Origin: Sphingomonas yabuuchiae
Lineage (GTDB): Bacteria > Pseudomonadota > Alphaproteobacteria > Sphingomonadales > Sphingomonadaceae
Reading direction: 5' to 3'
Length of the DNA stretch: 64,000 nucleotides
Assembly: GCF_014199595.1 (NCBI RefSeq)
Contig: NZ_JACHNX010000007.1
Coordinates: forward strand, 124,001-188,000
Under the pieces are notes generated by a model that saw only the letters and a program-made list of their open reading frames with translations, had not been told where the DNA came from and made no database searches. Of this stretch, positions 18,426 to 25,885 are shown piece by piece. The stretch's first letter is position 1. Each line of letters begins with the position of its first letter. A program made the translations under genes and the position numbers.

Positions 18426-18890
18426 TCAGAACGGCTTGATGACGACCAGCACGACGATGATCGTCGCGGCGAGCGCAGGTACTTCGTTGATCATCCGCAA
18501 CTGCTTGCCGCTGAGCTTCATCTGACCCCGCGCCAATTTCCTGGAATAGCCGACCATCCAGCCATGATAGCCGCTGAGCAGCAGCACGAAGAACAGCTTG
18601 GCATGGAGCCATCCCAGCCCCGGCACCCCCGAGAACAGCCCCAGCGAGCCTGCCAGCAGCAGCCCCAGCATCCAGACCACGATCATCGCCGGGGTCAGGA
18701 TGATCTTGCGCAGCTTGCCCTCGCGCTCGACCCAGCGCGCGGCGTCGGTGGCGTCGCCCGCGACCAGCGCCTCCTGATGATAGACCAGATAGCGCGGCAT
18801 CATGAACAGCCCGGCCATCCAGAAGATCACGAAGATGATATGCGCCGCCTTCACCCATTCATAGGCGGCCCCCAACAGTCCGATCATCAT
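18426..18890 (-). CDS. hemJ: protoporphyrinogen IX oxidase HemJ
   Basis: HemJ is the membrane-bound, heme-containing enzyme that oxidises protoporphyrinogen IX to protoporphyrin IX in bacteria lacking HemG/HemY. The 154-residue protein has four membrane helices, with HIIFVIFWMAGLFMMPRY near the N-terminus holding the conserved histidine and LHAKLFFVLLLSGYHGW with the conserved lysine. Its ATG overlaps the hemE stop, so two steps of heme synthesis are coupled; hemC and hemD are 40 kb away at 59-60.7 kb. A second ATG one codon on is an alternative start. Confidence 0.94.
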   Translation of the reverse strand: MMIGLLGAAYEWVKAAHIIFVIFWMAGLFMMPRYLVYHQEALVAGDATDAARWVEREGKLRKIILTPAMIVVWMLGLLLAGSLGLFSGVPGLGWLHAKLFFVLLLSGYHGWMVGYSRKLARGQMKLSGKQLRMINEVPALAATIIVVLVVIKPF

Positions 18891-19921
18891 ACGCTCCGTA
18901 CGCGGGCGATCAGCCGCTCGACATGCGCGATCGGCGTGTCGGGCAGGATGCCATGGCCCAGGTTGAAGATATGCGGCCGTTCGGTGAAGGCCGCCAGGAT
19001 ATGATCCACCGCCCCGTCCAGCGCCTCGCCCCCGGCGATCAGCGCCAGGGGATCGAGATTGCCCTGCACCGGCAAACCCTTGGGCAGATAGGCGTCGGCC
19101 CAGACCGGATCGACTGTCTCGTCTAGCCCGACCGCGTCCACGCCGGTCTCCCGCGCATAGGCGGGCAGCTTGCCCCCGGCGCCCTTGGGGAAGCCGATCA
19201 CCGGCACGCCGGGACAGCGCGCCCGGAAACCCTCGACGATCGCGGCATTGGGCGCGATCACCCAGCGCTCGAATTGCGCGGGGGACAGCGAGCCCGCCCA
19301 GCTGTCGAACAGCTGCACCGCCTCGACCCCGTTTTCGACCTGTCCCGCCAGATAGTCGATGGTCATGGTCACGATCGCATCGATGATCGCCCCGAACCCC
19401 GCCGGGTCGGCATAGGCGAAACGCCGCGTCTCGCCCTGATCCTTGGATCCCTGCCCCGCCACCATATAGGTCGCGACCGTCCAGGGAGAGCCCGCAAAGC
19501 CCAGGAAGCTGGTCTGTGGAGGCAATTGCGCCTTCACCCCCGCCACGGTGGCATAGACCGGATCGAGCCGCTCAGGGACGCGCTCCAGGGCATTCAGCGC
19601 ATCATCGACCAGCGCGGGCGCCAGACGTGGCCCCTCCCCCGCCCCGAAGCTGAGGTCCTGCCCCAGCGCCCAGGGGACCATCAGGATGTCGGAGAACAGG
19701 ATCGCGCCGTCGAACCCGAAGCGACGGATCGGTTGCACCGTCACCTCGGCCGCCGCCGCCGGATCGGTGGCCAAAGCCAGGAAGCCCCCCTTCTCCGCCC
19801 GTAGCGCGCGATACTCCGGCAGATAGCGTCCGGCCTGTCGCATGAGCCACATCGGCGGTGTCGCCTGCCGCTCTCCGTTCAACACGGCGAGCAGGGGCTT
19901 TTGAATCGCAACGTCGGTCAG
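18887..19921 (-). CDS. hemE: uroporphyrinogen decarboxylase HemE, probable CTG start
   Basis: HemE decarboxylates uroporphyrinogen III to coproporphyrinogen III. Family motifs MRQAGRYLPEYRAL, FSDILMVPWALGQ, GFAGSPWTVATYM and GFPKGAGG are intact. The usual start codons first occur at GTG 19885, without a ribosome-binding site and inside the conserved KPLLAVLNGER segment. Twelve codons upstream, CTG at 19921 follows AAGAAGGGGGG at 4-5 bp, and an in-frame TAG stands just before that. The CTG start gives LTDVAIQKPLLAVLNGER, the N-terminus I would expect for the family, so I extend to it; the conservative alternative is 18887-19885. It is coupled to hemJ, and its 5' end borders the putative oriC as in Caulobacter. 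Confidence 0.93.
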   Translation of the reverse strand: MTDVAIQKPLLAVLNGERQATPPMWLMRQAGRYLPEYRALRAEKGGFLALATDPAAAAEVTVQPIRRFGFDGAILFSDILMVPWALGQDLSFGAGEGPRLAPALVDDALNALERVPERLDPVYATVAGVKAQLPPQTSFLGFAGSPWTVATYMVAGQGSKDQGETRRFAYADPAGFGAIIDAIVTMTIDYLAGQVENGVEAVQLFDSWAGSLSPAQFERWVIAPNAAIVEGFRARCPGVPVIGFPKGAGGKLPAYARETGVDAVGLDETVDPVWADAYLPKGLPVQGNLDPLALIAGGEALDGAVDHILAAFTERPHIFNLGHGILPDTPIAHVERLIARVRSV

Positions 19922-20088
19922 GAGACCCCCCTTCTTCTATTAAAGAAGATTCTAAGAATGGATTGTTGAAGTGGTTGGCACGTTGGTTGTCGGGATTATG
20001 CGGCTCTCCCCGATATGCCAACACGTTGACTCATGGGGAATCGCCGATTCAACGGGATTCGGATTCATGACCCCCGTAACTCACAGGC

Positions 20089-20097
20089 TGTGGAAAA
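20089..20097 (-). promoter_or_regulatory. DnaA box in oriC
   Basis: On the minus strand this reads TTTTCCACA, matching the relaxed DnaA consensus TTWTNCACA. A GAATC site overlaps the next base (20098). Confidence 0.65.
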
Positions 20098-20198
20098 GAA
20101 TCGGACCTGTGAGATTCATTGTGGACGAATCGGTCGTTATCCACCGCCGGTCCGCCGCTTGGCCGGTCGGCGAAGTTACGCTACCGATTCTTCCCATG

Positions 20199-20207
20199 TT
20201 ATCCACA
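20199..20207 (+). promoter_or_regulatory. consensus DnaA box in oriC
   Basis: TTATCCACA is a perfect DnaA box 18 bp upstream of the ppsR start. The next base begins GAGTC (20208-20212), so DnaA binding and methylation could influence each other. Confidence 0.8.
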
Positions 20208-20224
20208 GAGTCATTAGGTCGGTC

Positions 20225-21043
20225 ATGAAGACGCGGCTCCACCTGCACCTCCTGTCCGATTCCACCGGCGAAACGCTGGAGAACATCGCGAAGGCGGCGC
20301 TTGCCCAATATGACGATGTGGAAACCGTCCGGCACTTCTGGCCGATGGTGCGCACCGAGAGTCACTTGGAGCGCATCCTGCAGGAGATCGCGCAGAATCC
20401 GGGGCTGGTGATCTATACGCTGGTCAACCCGACGACGCGGCGCGTGCTGGAAAGCCGCTGCCATGCGCTGGGCCTGCCGACGGTCGCACCGCTCGATCCG
20501 GTCAATGCCGCGCTGTCGGGCTTGCTGGGCGTACAGGCCAAGATGCGCCCCGGCCGCCAGCATGTGCTCGACGCCGCCTATTTCGCGCGCGTCGATGCGA
20601 TCCAGTTCACCATCGCGCATGACGACGGCATCGCCTGGGAGGAATGGGAAGAGGCCGATATCGTGCTGGCGGGTGTCAGCCGTTCGTCCAAGACGCCGAC
20701 CTCCATCTATCTCGCCAATCGCGGCTACAAGACCGCCAACATCCCGATCGTAGTCGAAAGCCCCCCGCCCCCCTTCCTGTTCACGCTGAAAAAGCCGCTG
20801 GTCGTGGGCCTGACCACCAGCGCGGATCGGCTGATCGCGATCCGGCGCAACCGGCTGCTCTCGCTGAACCAGGCGCCCGACACCGATTATGTCGAGCAGG
20901 AGGCGGTCAATCGCGAACTCACTTTCGCCAGGCGCATGTTCGCCGACAATGACTGGCCGGTGATCGACGTCACCCGCCGCTCGATCGAGGAAACGGCGGC
21001 GGCAATCATCTCCCTCGTGAATCAAAGAAAGTCCGACGCATGA
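20225..21043 (+). CDS. ppsR: pyruvate,phosphate dikinase regulatory protein family (PPSR, DUF299)
   Basis: This 272-residue protein is a bifunctional kinase/phosphorylase of the DUF299 family, which uses ADP to phosphorylate and phosphate to reactivate phosphoenolpyruvate synthase or pyruvate phosphate dikinase. The N-terminal LLSDSTGETLE and the P-loop-like AGVSRSSKTPTS (149-160) are diagnostic. The ATG at 20225 has AGG 7-10 bp upstream; the frame runs back into oriC but has no better start. It heads the run ppsR-maf-aroE-coaE-dnaQ, and its 5' end defines the right edge of the origin, as in other alphaproteobacteria. Confidence 0.95.
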   Translation: MKTRLHLHLLSDSTGETLENIAKAALAQYDDVETVRHFWPMVRTESHLERILQEIAQNPGLVIYTLVNPTTRRVLESRCHALGLPTVAPLDPVNAALSGLLGVQAKMRPGRQHVLDAAYFARVDAIQFTIAHDDGIAWEEWEEADIVLAGVSRSSKTPTSIYLANRGYKTANIPIVVESPPPPFLFTLKKPLVVGLTTSADRLIAIRRNRLLSLNQAPDTDYVEQEAVNRELTFARRMFADNDWPVIDVTRRSIEETAAAIISLVNQRKSDA

Positions 21044-21627
21044 TCATCCTCGCTTCGCAAAGCGCCTCGCGCCGGGCGATGCTCGACGCGGCGGGCGTGG
21101 CCTATGAAGCGGTCCCTGCGCGGGTGGACGAAGCCGGGGTCAAGGCGGCGATGGCCGGGGCTTCCCCACGCGACCTGTCCGATGCGCTGGCCGAGATGAA
21201 GGCGGTAAAGGTTTCCGCCAATGCCGGGCCGGTGCCGGTGCTGGGGTCCGATTCCATCGTCGCGCTCGCCGACGGCACGCTGCTCGACAAGCCGGAGAGC
21301 CGCGAGGAGGCGGCCGAGCATCTGGCGCGGATGAGCGGCGGGAGCCACGAGCTGTGGAGCGCCGCCGTCATCGCCGAGCATGGCCGCCCGGTCTGGCGGC
21401 ATGTCGAGCGCGCCAAGCTCCATGTCCGACCACTGTCGCCCGCATTCATCGACTCCTACTTGGATCAGGAATGGCCCGCCATTTCGGGCTGCGTCGGCTG
21501 TTTCCGGATCGAGGGGCCGGGAGTGCAGCTCTTCTCGCGGATCGAGGGTAGCCATTTCACCATTCTCGGTATGCCGCTGCTTCTCGTGCTGGGCTATTTG
21601 CGCGAACGCGGCTGGATGTCCGCCTGA
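21040..21627 (+). CDS. maf: Maf family nucleotide pyrophosphatase
   Basis: Maf proteins hydrolyse non-canonical nucleoside triphosphates such as dTTP/UTP or m7GTP and are linked to septum control. The family signature at the N-terminus is ILASQSASRRAMLDAAGV, followed by VLGSDSIVAL with the catalytic aspartate and SGGSHELWSAAVI. The 195-residue length is normal. It overlaps ppsR by 4 bp (ATGA) and aroE by 1 bp (TGATG). Which Maf subtype it is cannot be decided by eye. Confidence 0.93.
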   Translation: MIILASQSASRRAMLDAAGVAYEAVPARVDEAGVKAAMAGASPRDLSDALAEMKAVKVSANAGPVPVLGSDSIVALADGTLLDKPESREEAAEHLARMSGGSHELWSAAVIAEHGRPVWRHVERAKLHVRPLSPAFIDSYLDQEWPAISGCVGCFRIEGPGVQLFSRIEGSHFTILGMPLLLVLGYLRERGWMSA

Positions 21628-22439
21628 TGGCCCTTCCTTATGCGGAGGTGATCGGCGACCCGATCGCCCATAGCAAATCCCCGAAAATCCACGGTTTCTG
21701 GCTAAAGGCGCTGGGCATCGAGGCAGAATATCGCGCCACCCATGTCACGCCGGACGCGCTGCCCGCCTATTTCGCCGAGCGGAAGGCCGATCCGAACTGG
21801 CGCGGCTGCAACATCACCGTGCCGCACAAGATCGCCGCGCTGGAGCATGTCGAGGATCGTGAGGATATACGCACCGCGATCGGGGCGACCAACACCGCGT
21901 TTCGCGACGCGGACGGCGCTCTGATCGGCACCAACACCGACGCGGCGGGTTTTGCCGCGCCGCTCAAAGCCTTTGATCTGGCGGGCAAGCCGGTGACGGT
22001 GATCGGGGCAGGGGGCGCCGGGCGCGCGGTCCTATATGCCCTGGCGGGGATCGGCGTCGGGCCGGTCACGCTGTTCAACCGCAATGTGGACAAGGGGGCG
22101 GCGCTATTGTCGTCCTTCGGACTGGAGGGGCAGGCGCTGCCGATCGGTGACGCCGTGCCGCCCAGCGCCCTGGTCGTCAATGCGACCAGCCTGGGCATGA
22201 CCGGCCAGCCGCCGCTCGATCTCGACCTGTCGGCGCTGCCGGAGGACGCGGTCGTGTATGACATCGTTTATGCGCCGCTTGAAACCGCGCTGCTGGCGGC
22301 GGCGCGGGCGAGGGGGCTGGCGACGATCGACGGGTTGGAGATGCTGATCGGACAGGCGGCGGTGGCGTTCGAGCGGTTCTTCGGCGCGGCCCCGCCGCGC
22401 GACCGGGACGGCGAGCTGCGCGAGATCCTGCTGCGATGA
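21627..22439 (+). CDS. aroE: shikimate dehydrogenase (NADP)
   Basis: AroE reduces 3-dehydroshikimate to shikimate in aromatic amino acid synthesis. N-terminal motif VIGDPIAHSKSPKIH binds shikimate, the catalytic lysine is K68 in CNITVPHK and the paired aspartate D105 in GTNTDAAGF. The Rossmann glycines VIGAGGAGRA and the NADP loop FNRNVDKG follow. Length 270 is normal. It begins in a TGATG overlap with maf. Its stop is the first of three ATGA junctions leading into coaE. Confidence 0.96.
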   Translation: MALPYAEVIGDPIAHSKSPKIHGFWLKALGIEAEYRATHVTPDALPAYFAERKADPNWRGCNITVPHKIAALEHVEDREDIRTAIGATNTAFRDADGALIGTNTDAAGFAAPLKAFDLAGKPVTVIGAGGAGRAVLYALAGIGVGPVTLFNRNVDKGAALLSSFGLEGQALPIGDAVPPSALVVNATSLGMTGQPPLDLDLSALPEDAVVYDIVYAPLETALLAAARARGLATIDGLEMLIGQAAVAFERFFGAAPPRDRDGELREILLR

Positions 22440-22466
22440 TCGTGCGTCGATGATCGTGCGGCTATG
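22436..22466 (+). repeat. 14-bp tandem duplication of the aroE-coaE start junction
   Basis: ATGATCGT occurs at 22436, 22450 and 22464 with a 14-bp period. The first ATG overlaps the aroE stop, the second overlaps the stop of a five-codon frame (MIVRR), and the third, the real coaE start, overlaps the stop of a second (MIVRL). Each junction keeps the ATGA coupling. Confidence 0.7.
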
Positions 22467-23057
22467 ATCGTTTTGGGGCTGACCGGCTCGATCGGCATGG
22501 GCAAGTCGACCGTCGCGCAGATGTTTCGCGACGAAGGGGTGCCGGTATTCGACGCCGATGCCAGTGTCCACCGCTTGCAGGGGCCAGGTGGAACAGTGGT
22601 CGCAGCGATTGAGTCGGCCTTTCCCGGCACCACCGGACCCGATGGCGTGAATCGCGCCGCGCTGGGGCAGGCGGTGCTGGGCGATGATTCGGCGATGCGC
22701 CGACTCGAGGCGATCGTGCATCCCGCCGTGCAGGCCGAACGCGCGGCCTTTCTGGCGGCGCATGCCGGGGCTCCGCTGGTGGTGGTCGACGTGCCGCTGC
22801 TGTTCGAAACCGGCGGTGACAAGGCTGTGGATAAGGTGTTGGTGGTTTCGGCAAAACCCGAAATCCAAGAGGCGCGGGTGTTGGCAAGGCCGGGAATGAC
22901 CCGGGCCAAATTCGACGCCATTTTGAAGCGTCAATGGCCCGATGGAGATAAGCGTGCGCGCGCCGATCATGTCGTCGCGACCGACATTCCATTGGCCGAA
23001 ACCCGCGAAAAAGTGCGGTCTTTGATCGCTTGCATCACCGCATCCGAAGGCCGATAG
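22464..23057 (+). CDS. coaE: dephospho-CoA kinase
   Basis: CoaE phosphorylates the ribose 3'-hydroxyl of dephospho-CoA, the last step of coenzyme A synthesis. The P-loop GSIGMGKST is at residues 8-16, DADASVH follows as the acceptor-binding motif, and VVDVPLLFETGGDKAVDKVLVV is the family core. Length 197 is normal. The start is the third of three ATGATCG repeats after aroE. A perfect DnaA box on the minus strand (22826-22834) lies within the codons for DKAVDKV, probably by chance. Confidence 0.95.
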   Translation: MIVLGLTGSIGMGKSTVAQMFRDEGVPVFDADASVHRLQGPGGTVVAAIESAFPGTTGPDGVNRAALGQAVLGDDSAMRRLEAIVHPAVQAERAAFLAAHAGAPLVVVDVPLLFETGGDKAVDKVLVVSAKPEIQEARVLARPGMTRAKFDAILKRQWPDGDKRARADHVVATDIPLAETREKVRSLIACITASEGR

Positions 23058-23064
23058 TCGGATC

Positions 23065-23760
23065 ATGAGAGAGATCGTTTTCGACACCGAAACGACAGGG
23101 TTCAAATTTTCGGAAGGCGACCGGCTGGTCGAAATCGGCTGTGTCGAACTGGTCAACCGGGTCGAGACCGGGCGCACCTATCACGCCTATTTCAATCCCG
23201 AACGGTCGATGCCCGCCGAGGCGCAGGCGGTCCACGGATTGTCTGACGCGTTCCTGAAGGACAAGCCGGTCTTTTCGGCCGGGGTGGCCGAGTTTCTGGA
23301 CTTCATCGGCGACGCGCCGCTGATCGCGCACAACGCGACCTTCGATTTCGGCTTCATCAATGGCGAGCTGGGCGCGCTGGGCTTCCCGCCGGTCTGCGAG
23401 AAGACGCGGATGGTCGACACGCTGGCGATCGCGCGCAGCAAGCATCCCGGGGCCAAGCATACGCTCGACGCGCTCTGCTCGCGCTATGGCATCGACCGCT
23501 CGCACCGTGTGCTGCACGGCGCGCTGCTCGACGCGCAGCTGCTGGCGCAGGTCTATGTCGAGTTGATGGGCGGGCGGCAGATCGGCCTGGGCCTGCTCGC
23601 CGAGGCGAGCGCGGACACCGGCCCGGTGATCGTCGCCCGCGCGCCCGCAAAAGTCCGCCCGCCGCGCATCTTCCGGCCGAGCGAGGCGGAACTTGCCGCC
23701 CATGCGGCGTTTCTAAAGGGCATAACCGATCCGGTTTGGGGGGCCGAGGCGTCCGGTTGA
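23065..23760 (+). CDS. dnaQ: DNA polymerase III epsilon subunit (3'-5' exonuclease)
   Basis: DnaQ is the proofreading exonuclease of the replicative polymerase. The DEDD metal ligands begin in FDTETTG (D7, E9); LIAHNATFDFGFIN and HRVLHGALLDAQLLAQVY supply the second and third motifs of the DnaQ (DEDDh) type. A C-terminal extension of about 50 residues would tether it to the polymerase alpha subunit. The ATG lies 8 bp after coaE with GGAT upstream. Its position beside the origin, following coaE, is conserved in alphaproteobacteria. Confidence 0.95.
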   Translation: MREIVFDTETTGFKFSEGDRLVEIGCVELVNRVETGRTYHAYFNPERSMPAEAQAVHGLSDAFLKDKPVFSAGVAEFLDFIGDAPLIAHNATFDFGFINGELGALGFPPVCEKTRMVDTLAIARSKHPGAKHTLDALCSRYGIDRSHRVLHGALLDAQLLAQVYVELMGGRQIGLGLLAEASADTGPVIVARAPAKVRPPRIFRPSEAELAAHAAFLKGITDPVWGAEASG

Positions 23761-23815
23761 CGCCACGGGACAGGCCAAAAGGACCGTCCCATCAGAGTGC
23801 ATCAAGGAGAAGACG

Positions 23816-24406
23816 ATGGATATCCGGATTTCTGGTCATCAGGTCGAAACGGGCGACGCGCTGCGGACCCATGTGACGGACCGGCTTCAGGGTATCGCCG
23901 AGAAATATTTCGCCCGCGCCATCTCGTCCGAGGTGACGTTCGGCAAGGGGCCGCATGACGTCGGCTTCAAATGCGATATCGTGATGCACGTCACCCGCGG
24001 CCTGGTACTCAAAGGCCGTCACGAAGCCCAGGACGCGCACCTCGCCTTTGACGGCGCCGCGACCAAGATCGAAAAGCAGCTGCGCCGTTATTCGCGCCGT
24101 CTGAAGGACCGCAATGCGGGACAGGCGATCGAACTGGCCGAGGCCGGGGCCTATGATGCGGGCTACACCCTCTTTGCCGAACAGGTCGACGAGGACGAGG
24201 CGGGCGATGCACCCCTGATCATCGCCGAGACCCGCGTCGATATCCCCGACGCCAGTGTTTCCGATGCGGTCATGATGCTCGATCTGCGCAATACTGCGGC
24301 CCTGTTGTTCAAGAATTCGGGCACGGGATCGTATAACATGGTCTATCGCCGTGGTGACGGAACCATCGGTTGGGTCGAGCCGCAACGCGGCGGCACGGCC
24401 GGATAA
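23816..24406 (+). CDS. hpf: ribosome hibernation promoting factor, long form
   Basis: Long HPF dimerises 70S ribosomes into inactive 100S particles when growth stops. The N-terminal S30AE domain (about 1-105, MDIRISGHQVETGDAL) binds the decoding centre; a linker then leads to a C-terminal dimerisation domain (about 135-196) with MMLDLRNTAALLFKNSGTG. The start follows a strong AAGGAGAAGACG site. Total 196 residues places it in the long class. It precedes ptsN, and hpf-ptsN pairs are common in proteobacteria. Confidence 0.95.
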   Translation: MDIRISGHQVETGDALRTHVTDRLQGIAEKYFARAISSEVTFGKGPHDVGFKCDIVMHVTRGLVLKGRHEAQDAHLAFDGAATKIEKQLRRYSRRLKDRNAGQAIELAEAGAYDAGYTLFAEQVDEDEAGDAPLIIAETRVDIPDASVSDAVMMLDLRNTAALLFKNSGTGSYNMVYRRGDGTIGWVEPQRGGTAG

Positions 24407-24422
24407 GCTCTATCGTTCTTCC

Positions 24423-24450
24423 GCGTGGCCCGTTATTAGGCGGGCCGCGC
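24423..24450 (+). other. hairpin between hpf and ptsN
   Basis: A 10-bp stem with one G-U pair (GCGTGGCCCG at 24423-24432 with CGGGCCGCGC at 24441-24450, loop TTATTAGG) stands 17 bp after the hpf stop. It lacks a U-run, so it could protect the hpf mRNA end or reduce readthrough rather than terminate fully. Confidence 0.45.
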
Positions 24451-24470
24451 GGGGGCGCACCGGAAAGACC

Positions 24471-24941
24471 ATGAACGACTTCAGCGATCTGTTGCGCCAC
24501 GATACGGTGCTGGCGGGCGTCAGCGCCGCCAACAAGAAGACCCTGTTCCAGGCGCTGGCGGCGGCTGCCGCCGGGCCTGCGGGGCAGGATGCCAAGCTAC
24601 TGGCCGATGTGCTGCTCGAACGCGAAAAGCTGGGGTCGACTGGTTTCGGCGGGGGCGTCGCCATACCGCACGGCAAGCTGCCCGGACTGACCCAGATCGT
24701 CGGTGTCTTTGCGCGTCTGGCACAGCCGGTCGATTTCCAGGCGGTCGACGACATGCCGGTCGATCTGGTCTTTGCGATGTTCTCGCCCGCCGATGCGGGA
24801 TCCGCGCATCTGAAGGCGCTGGCCCGGATTTCGCGGCGGCTGCGCGACAAGGGCTTCGTCGCCAAGCTGCGCGGGGCGGGGTCGCCCGATGCGATCTGGG
24901 CGCTGCTCACCCAGGACGAGGCGCGTGACGCCGCGGCCTGA
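24471..24941 (+). CDS. ptsN: PTS IIA-type nitrogen regulatory protein PtsN
   Basis: PtsN (EIIA-Ntr) is the terminal phosphoacceptor of the nitrogen-related phosphotransferase system and signals through protein contacts rather than sugar transport. The phosphorylated histidine is H67 in GVAIPHGKLPGL. The start at 24471 is preceded by GGAAAG; the frame is open earlier but runs into hpf. The 157-residue length is normal, and the C-terminal EIIA fold (LARISRRLRDKGF) is intact. It overlaps the next gene by 17 bp. Confidence 0.93.
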   Translation: MNDFSDLLRHDTVLAGVSAANKKTLFQALAAAAAGPAGQDAKLLADVLLEREKLGSTGFGGGVAIPHGKLPGLTQIVGVFARLAQPVDFQAVDDMPVDLVFAMFSPADAGSAHLKALARISRRLRDKGFVAKLRGAGSPDAIWALLTQDEARDAAA

Positions 24942-25383
24942 GGGCGAGGCCGCGCATTTCCGGGCGCTCGAGACGCTCTATGCCGAAGCCCCGATCAATC
25001 GCCTGTTCGACTCCACGCTGGAGATTACCGAGCCGGGCGTCGCGCGCATCCGCTTTCGGGTGGACGAGCGGCATTATCACGCGGCCGGCGCAGCGCATGG
25101 TACGAGCTATTTCAAGATGCTCGACGATGCGGCCTTTTATGCCTGCAACAGCCTGGTCACCGACCGTTTCCTGCTGACCACCCGGTTCAACCTGCTGCTG
25201 ACCCGCCCGATCAAGGCGGGGGAGGTGGTGGCAGAGGGCCGCTGGGTCAGCGGGCGGCGACGGGTGTTCGTCGCCGATGCACGGCTGATCGATGCCAGCG
25301 GCGAAGAGGTCGCGCGCGGCACCGGCACTTTCATGCGCTCCCAGATCGCGCTGGCGGGCCTGCCCGGCTATCGGACGGCCTGA
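24925..25383 (+). CDS. PaaI-family hotdog thioesterase
   Basis: This 152-residue protein has the hotdog fold of PaaI-type acyl-CoA thioesterases: HGTSYFKMLDDAAFYAC is the active-site helix, followed by TTRFNLLLTRPIKAGEVVAEGRWVSGRR and a final strand GTGTFMRS. The physiological acyl-CoA is unknown. A GTG at 24925 with AGGACGAGG just upstream is the most plausible start and gives a 17-bp overlap with ptsN. The gene lies in a run of short, closely spaced genes ending with DUF1491. Confidence 0.85.
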   Translation: MTPRPEGEAAHFRALETLYAEAPINRLFDSTLEITEPGVARIRFRVDERHYHAAGAAHGTSYFKMLDDAAFYACNSLVTDRFLLTTRFNLLLTRPIKAGEVVAEGRWVSGRRRVFVADARLIDASGEEVARGTGTFMRSQIALAGLPGYRTA

Positions 25384-25388
25384 GCGCG

Positions 25389-25730
25389 ATGGACGGCCGT
25401 CTGCCGAGCGGAATGCTGGTCACCGCCCTGTTGCGCCGGATGAATGACAGCGGCGGCATGGGCATGGTGCTGGCCAAGGGCGATCCGCAGGCCGGGGGCA
25501 TGTTGGTGATCGTCATCGATACCGACCCCGTCACGTCGCACCGGCGCGAACGGGTGCTGGAACGGGGTATCGGTCCCGATGGCAAGACCGCGCTGATCGA
25601 ATCGACGCCTGCAAACGATATTTTAAGCTATTGGCGGCGCCGCCGGGCGCGCGATCCGGACCTGTGGGTCCTGGAACTGGATGGCGCTGCGGCGGAACGC
25701 TTCACCGCTGAAACGATCCTGCAACATTGA
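25389..25730 (+). CDS. DUF1491 family protein
   Basis: The 113-residue product matches the alphaproteobacterial DUF1491 family: it opens with RLPSGMLVTALLRRMNDSGG, then VLAKGDPQAGGMLVIVID, and ends with a conserved ILSYWRRRRARDPDLWVLELD. No enzymatic motif is visible and the function is unknown. It begins 5 bp after the thioesterase gene and is presumably cotranscribed. It is predicted to be cytoplasmic, with no signal or membrane segment. Confidence 0.83.
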   Translation: MDGRLPSGMLVTALLRRMNDSGGMGMVLAKGDPQAGGMLVIVIDTDPVTSHRRERVLERGIGPDGKTALIESTPANDILSYWRRRRARDPDLWVLELDGAAAERFTAETILQH

Positions 25731-25885
25731 CGAACGCGGCCGGATCGGCCACGAGCCCCCCATCGTAATTTCGCGTTGTGCTTATCGGGTGCGATCCGGT
25801 GGGTTACGCAGTCGGGGGGAAGCCCGGACGAGCGCCCTTGGGCAATGCTCGGGTCCGTGATCCAACCGCATGTCTGTTTGAGTGA

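Larger units (their letters stand above)
19922..20224. other. oriC: putative chromosomal replication origin (oriC), hemE-ppsR intergenic region
   Basis: The 303-bp gap has the location of the experimentally known Caulobacter oriC, beside hemE. It holds an AT-rich stretch (19931-19970, 11 G/C of 40) suited to unwinding, DnaA boxes at 20089-20097, 20138-20146 (one mismatch) and 20199-20207, an inverted repeat GTTGGCA/TGCCAAC at 19974 and 20016, and eleven GANTC sites (19948, 20028, 20038, 20046, 20056, 20062, 20098, 20113, 20127, 20186, 20208). parABS is 9-17 kb to the left. No gene is supported inside it. Confidence 0.8.

Noticed and set aside
19941..19957. Possible CtrA box (TTAA, seven bases, TCTAA) at the left of oriC
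   Set aside because: The second half-site is not TTAA, so the match to TTAA-N7-TTAA is too weak to claim.
22826..22834. Perfect DnaA box inside coaE as a functional site
   Set aside because: It lies within conserved codons of coaE, is isolated and has no companion box; noted only for completeness.
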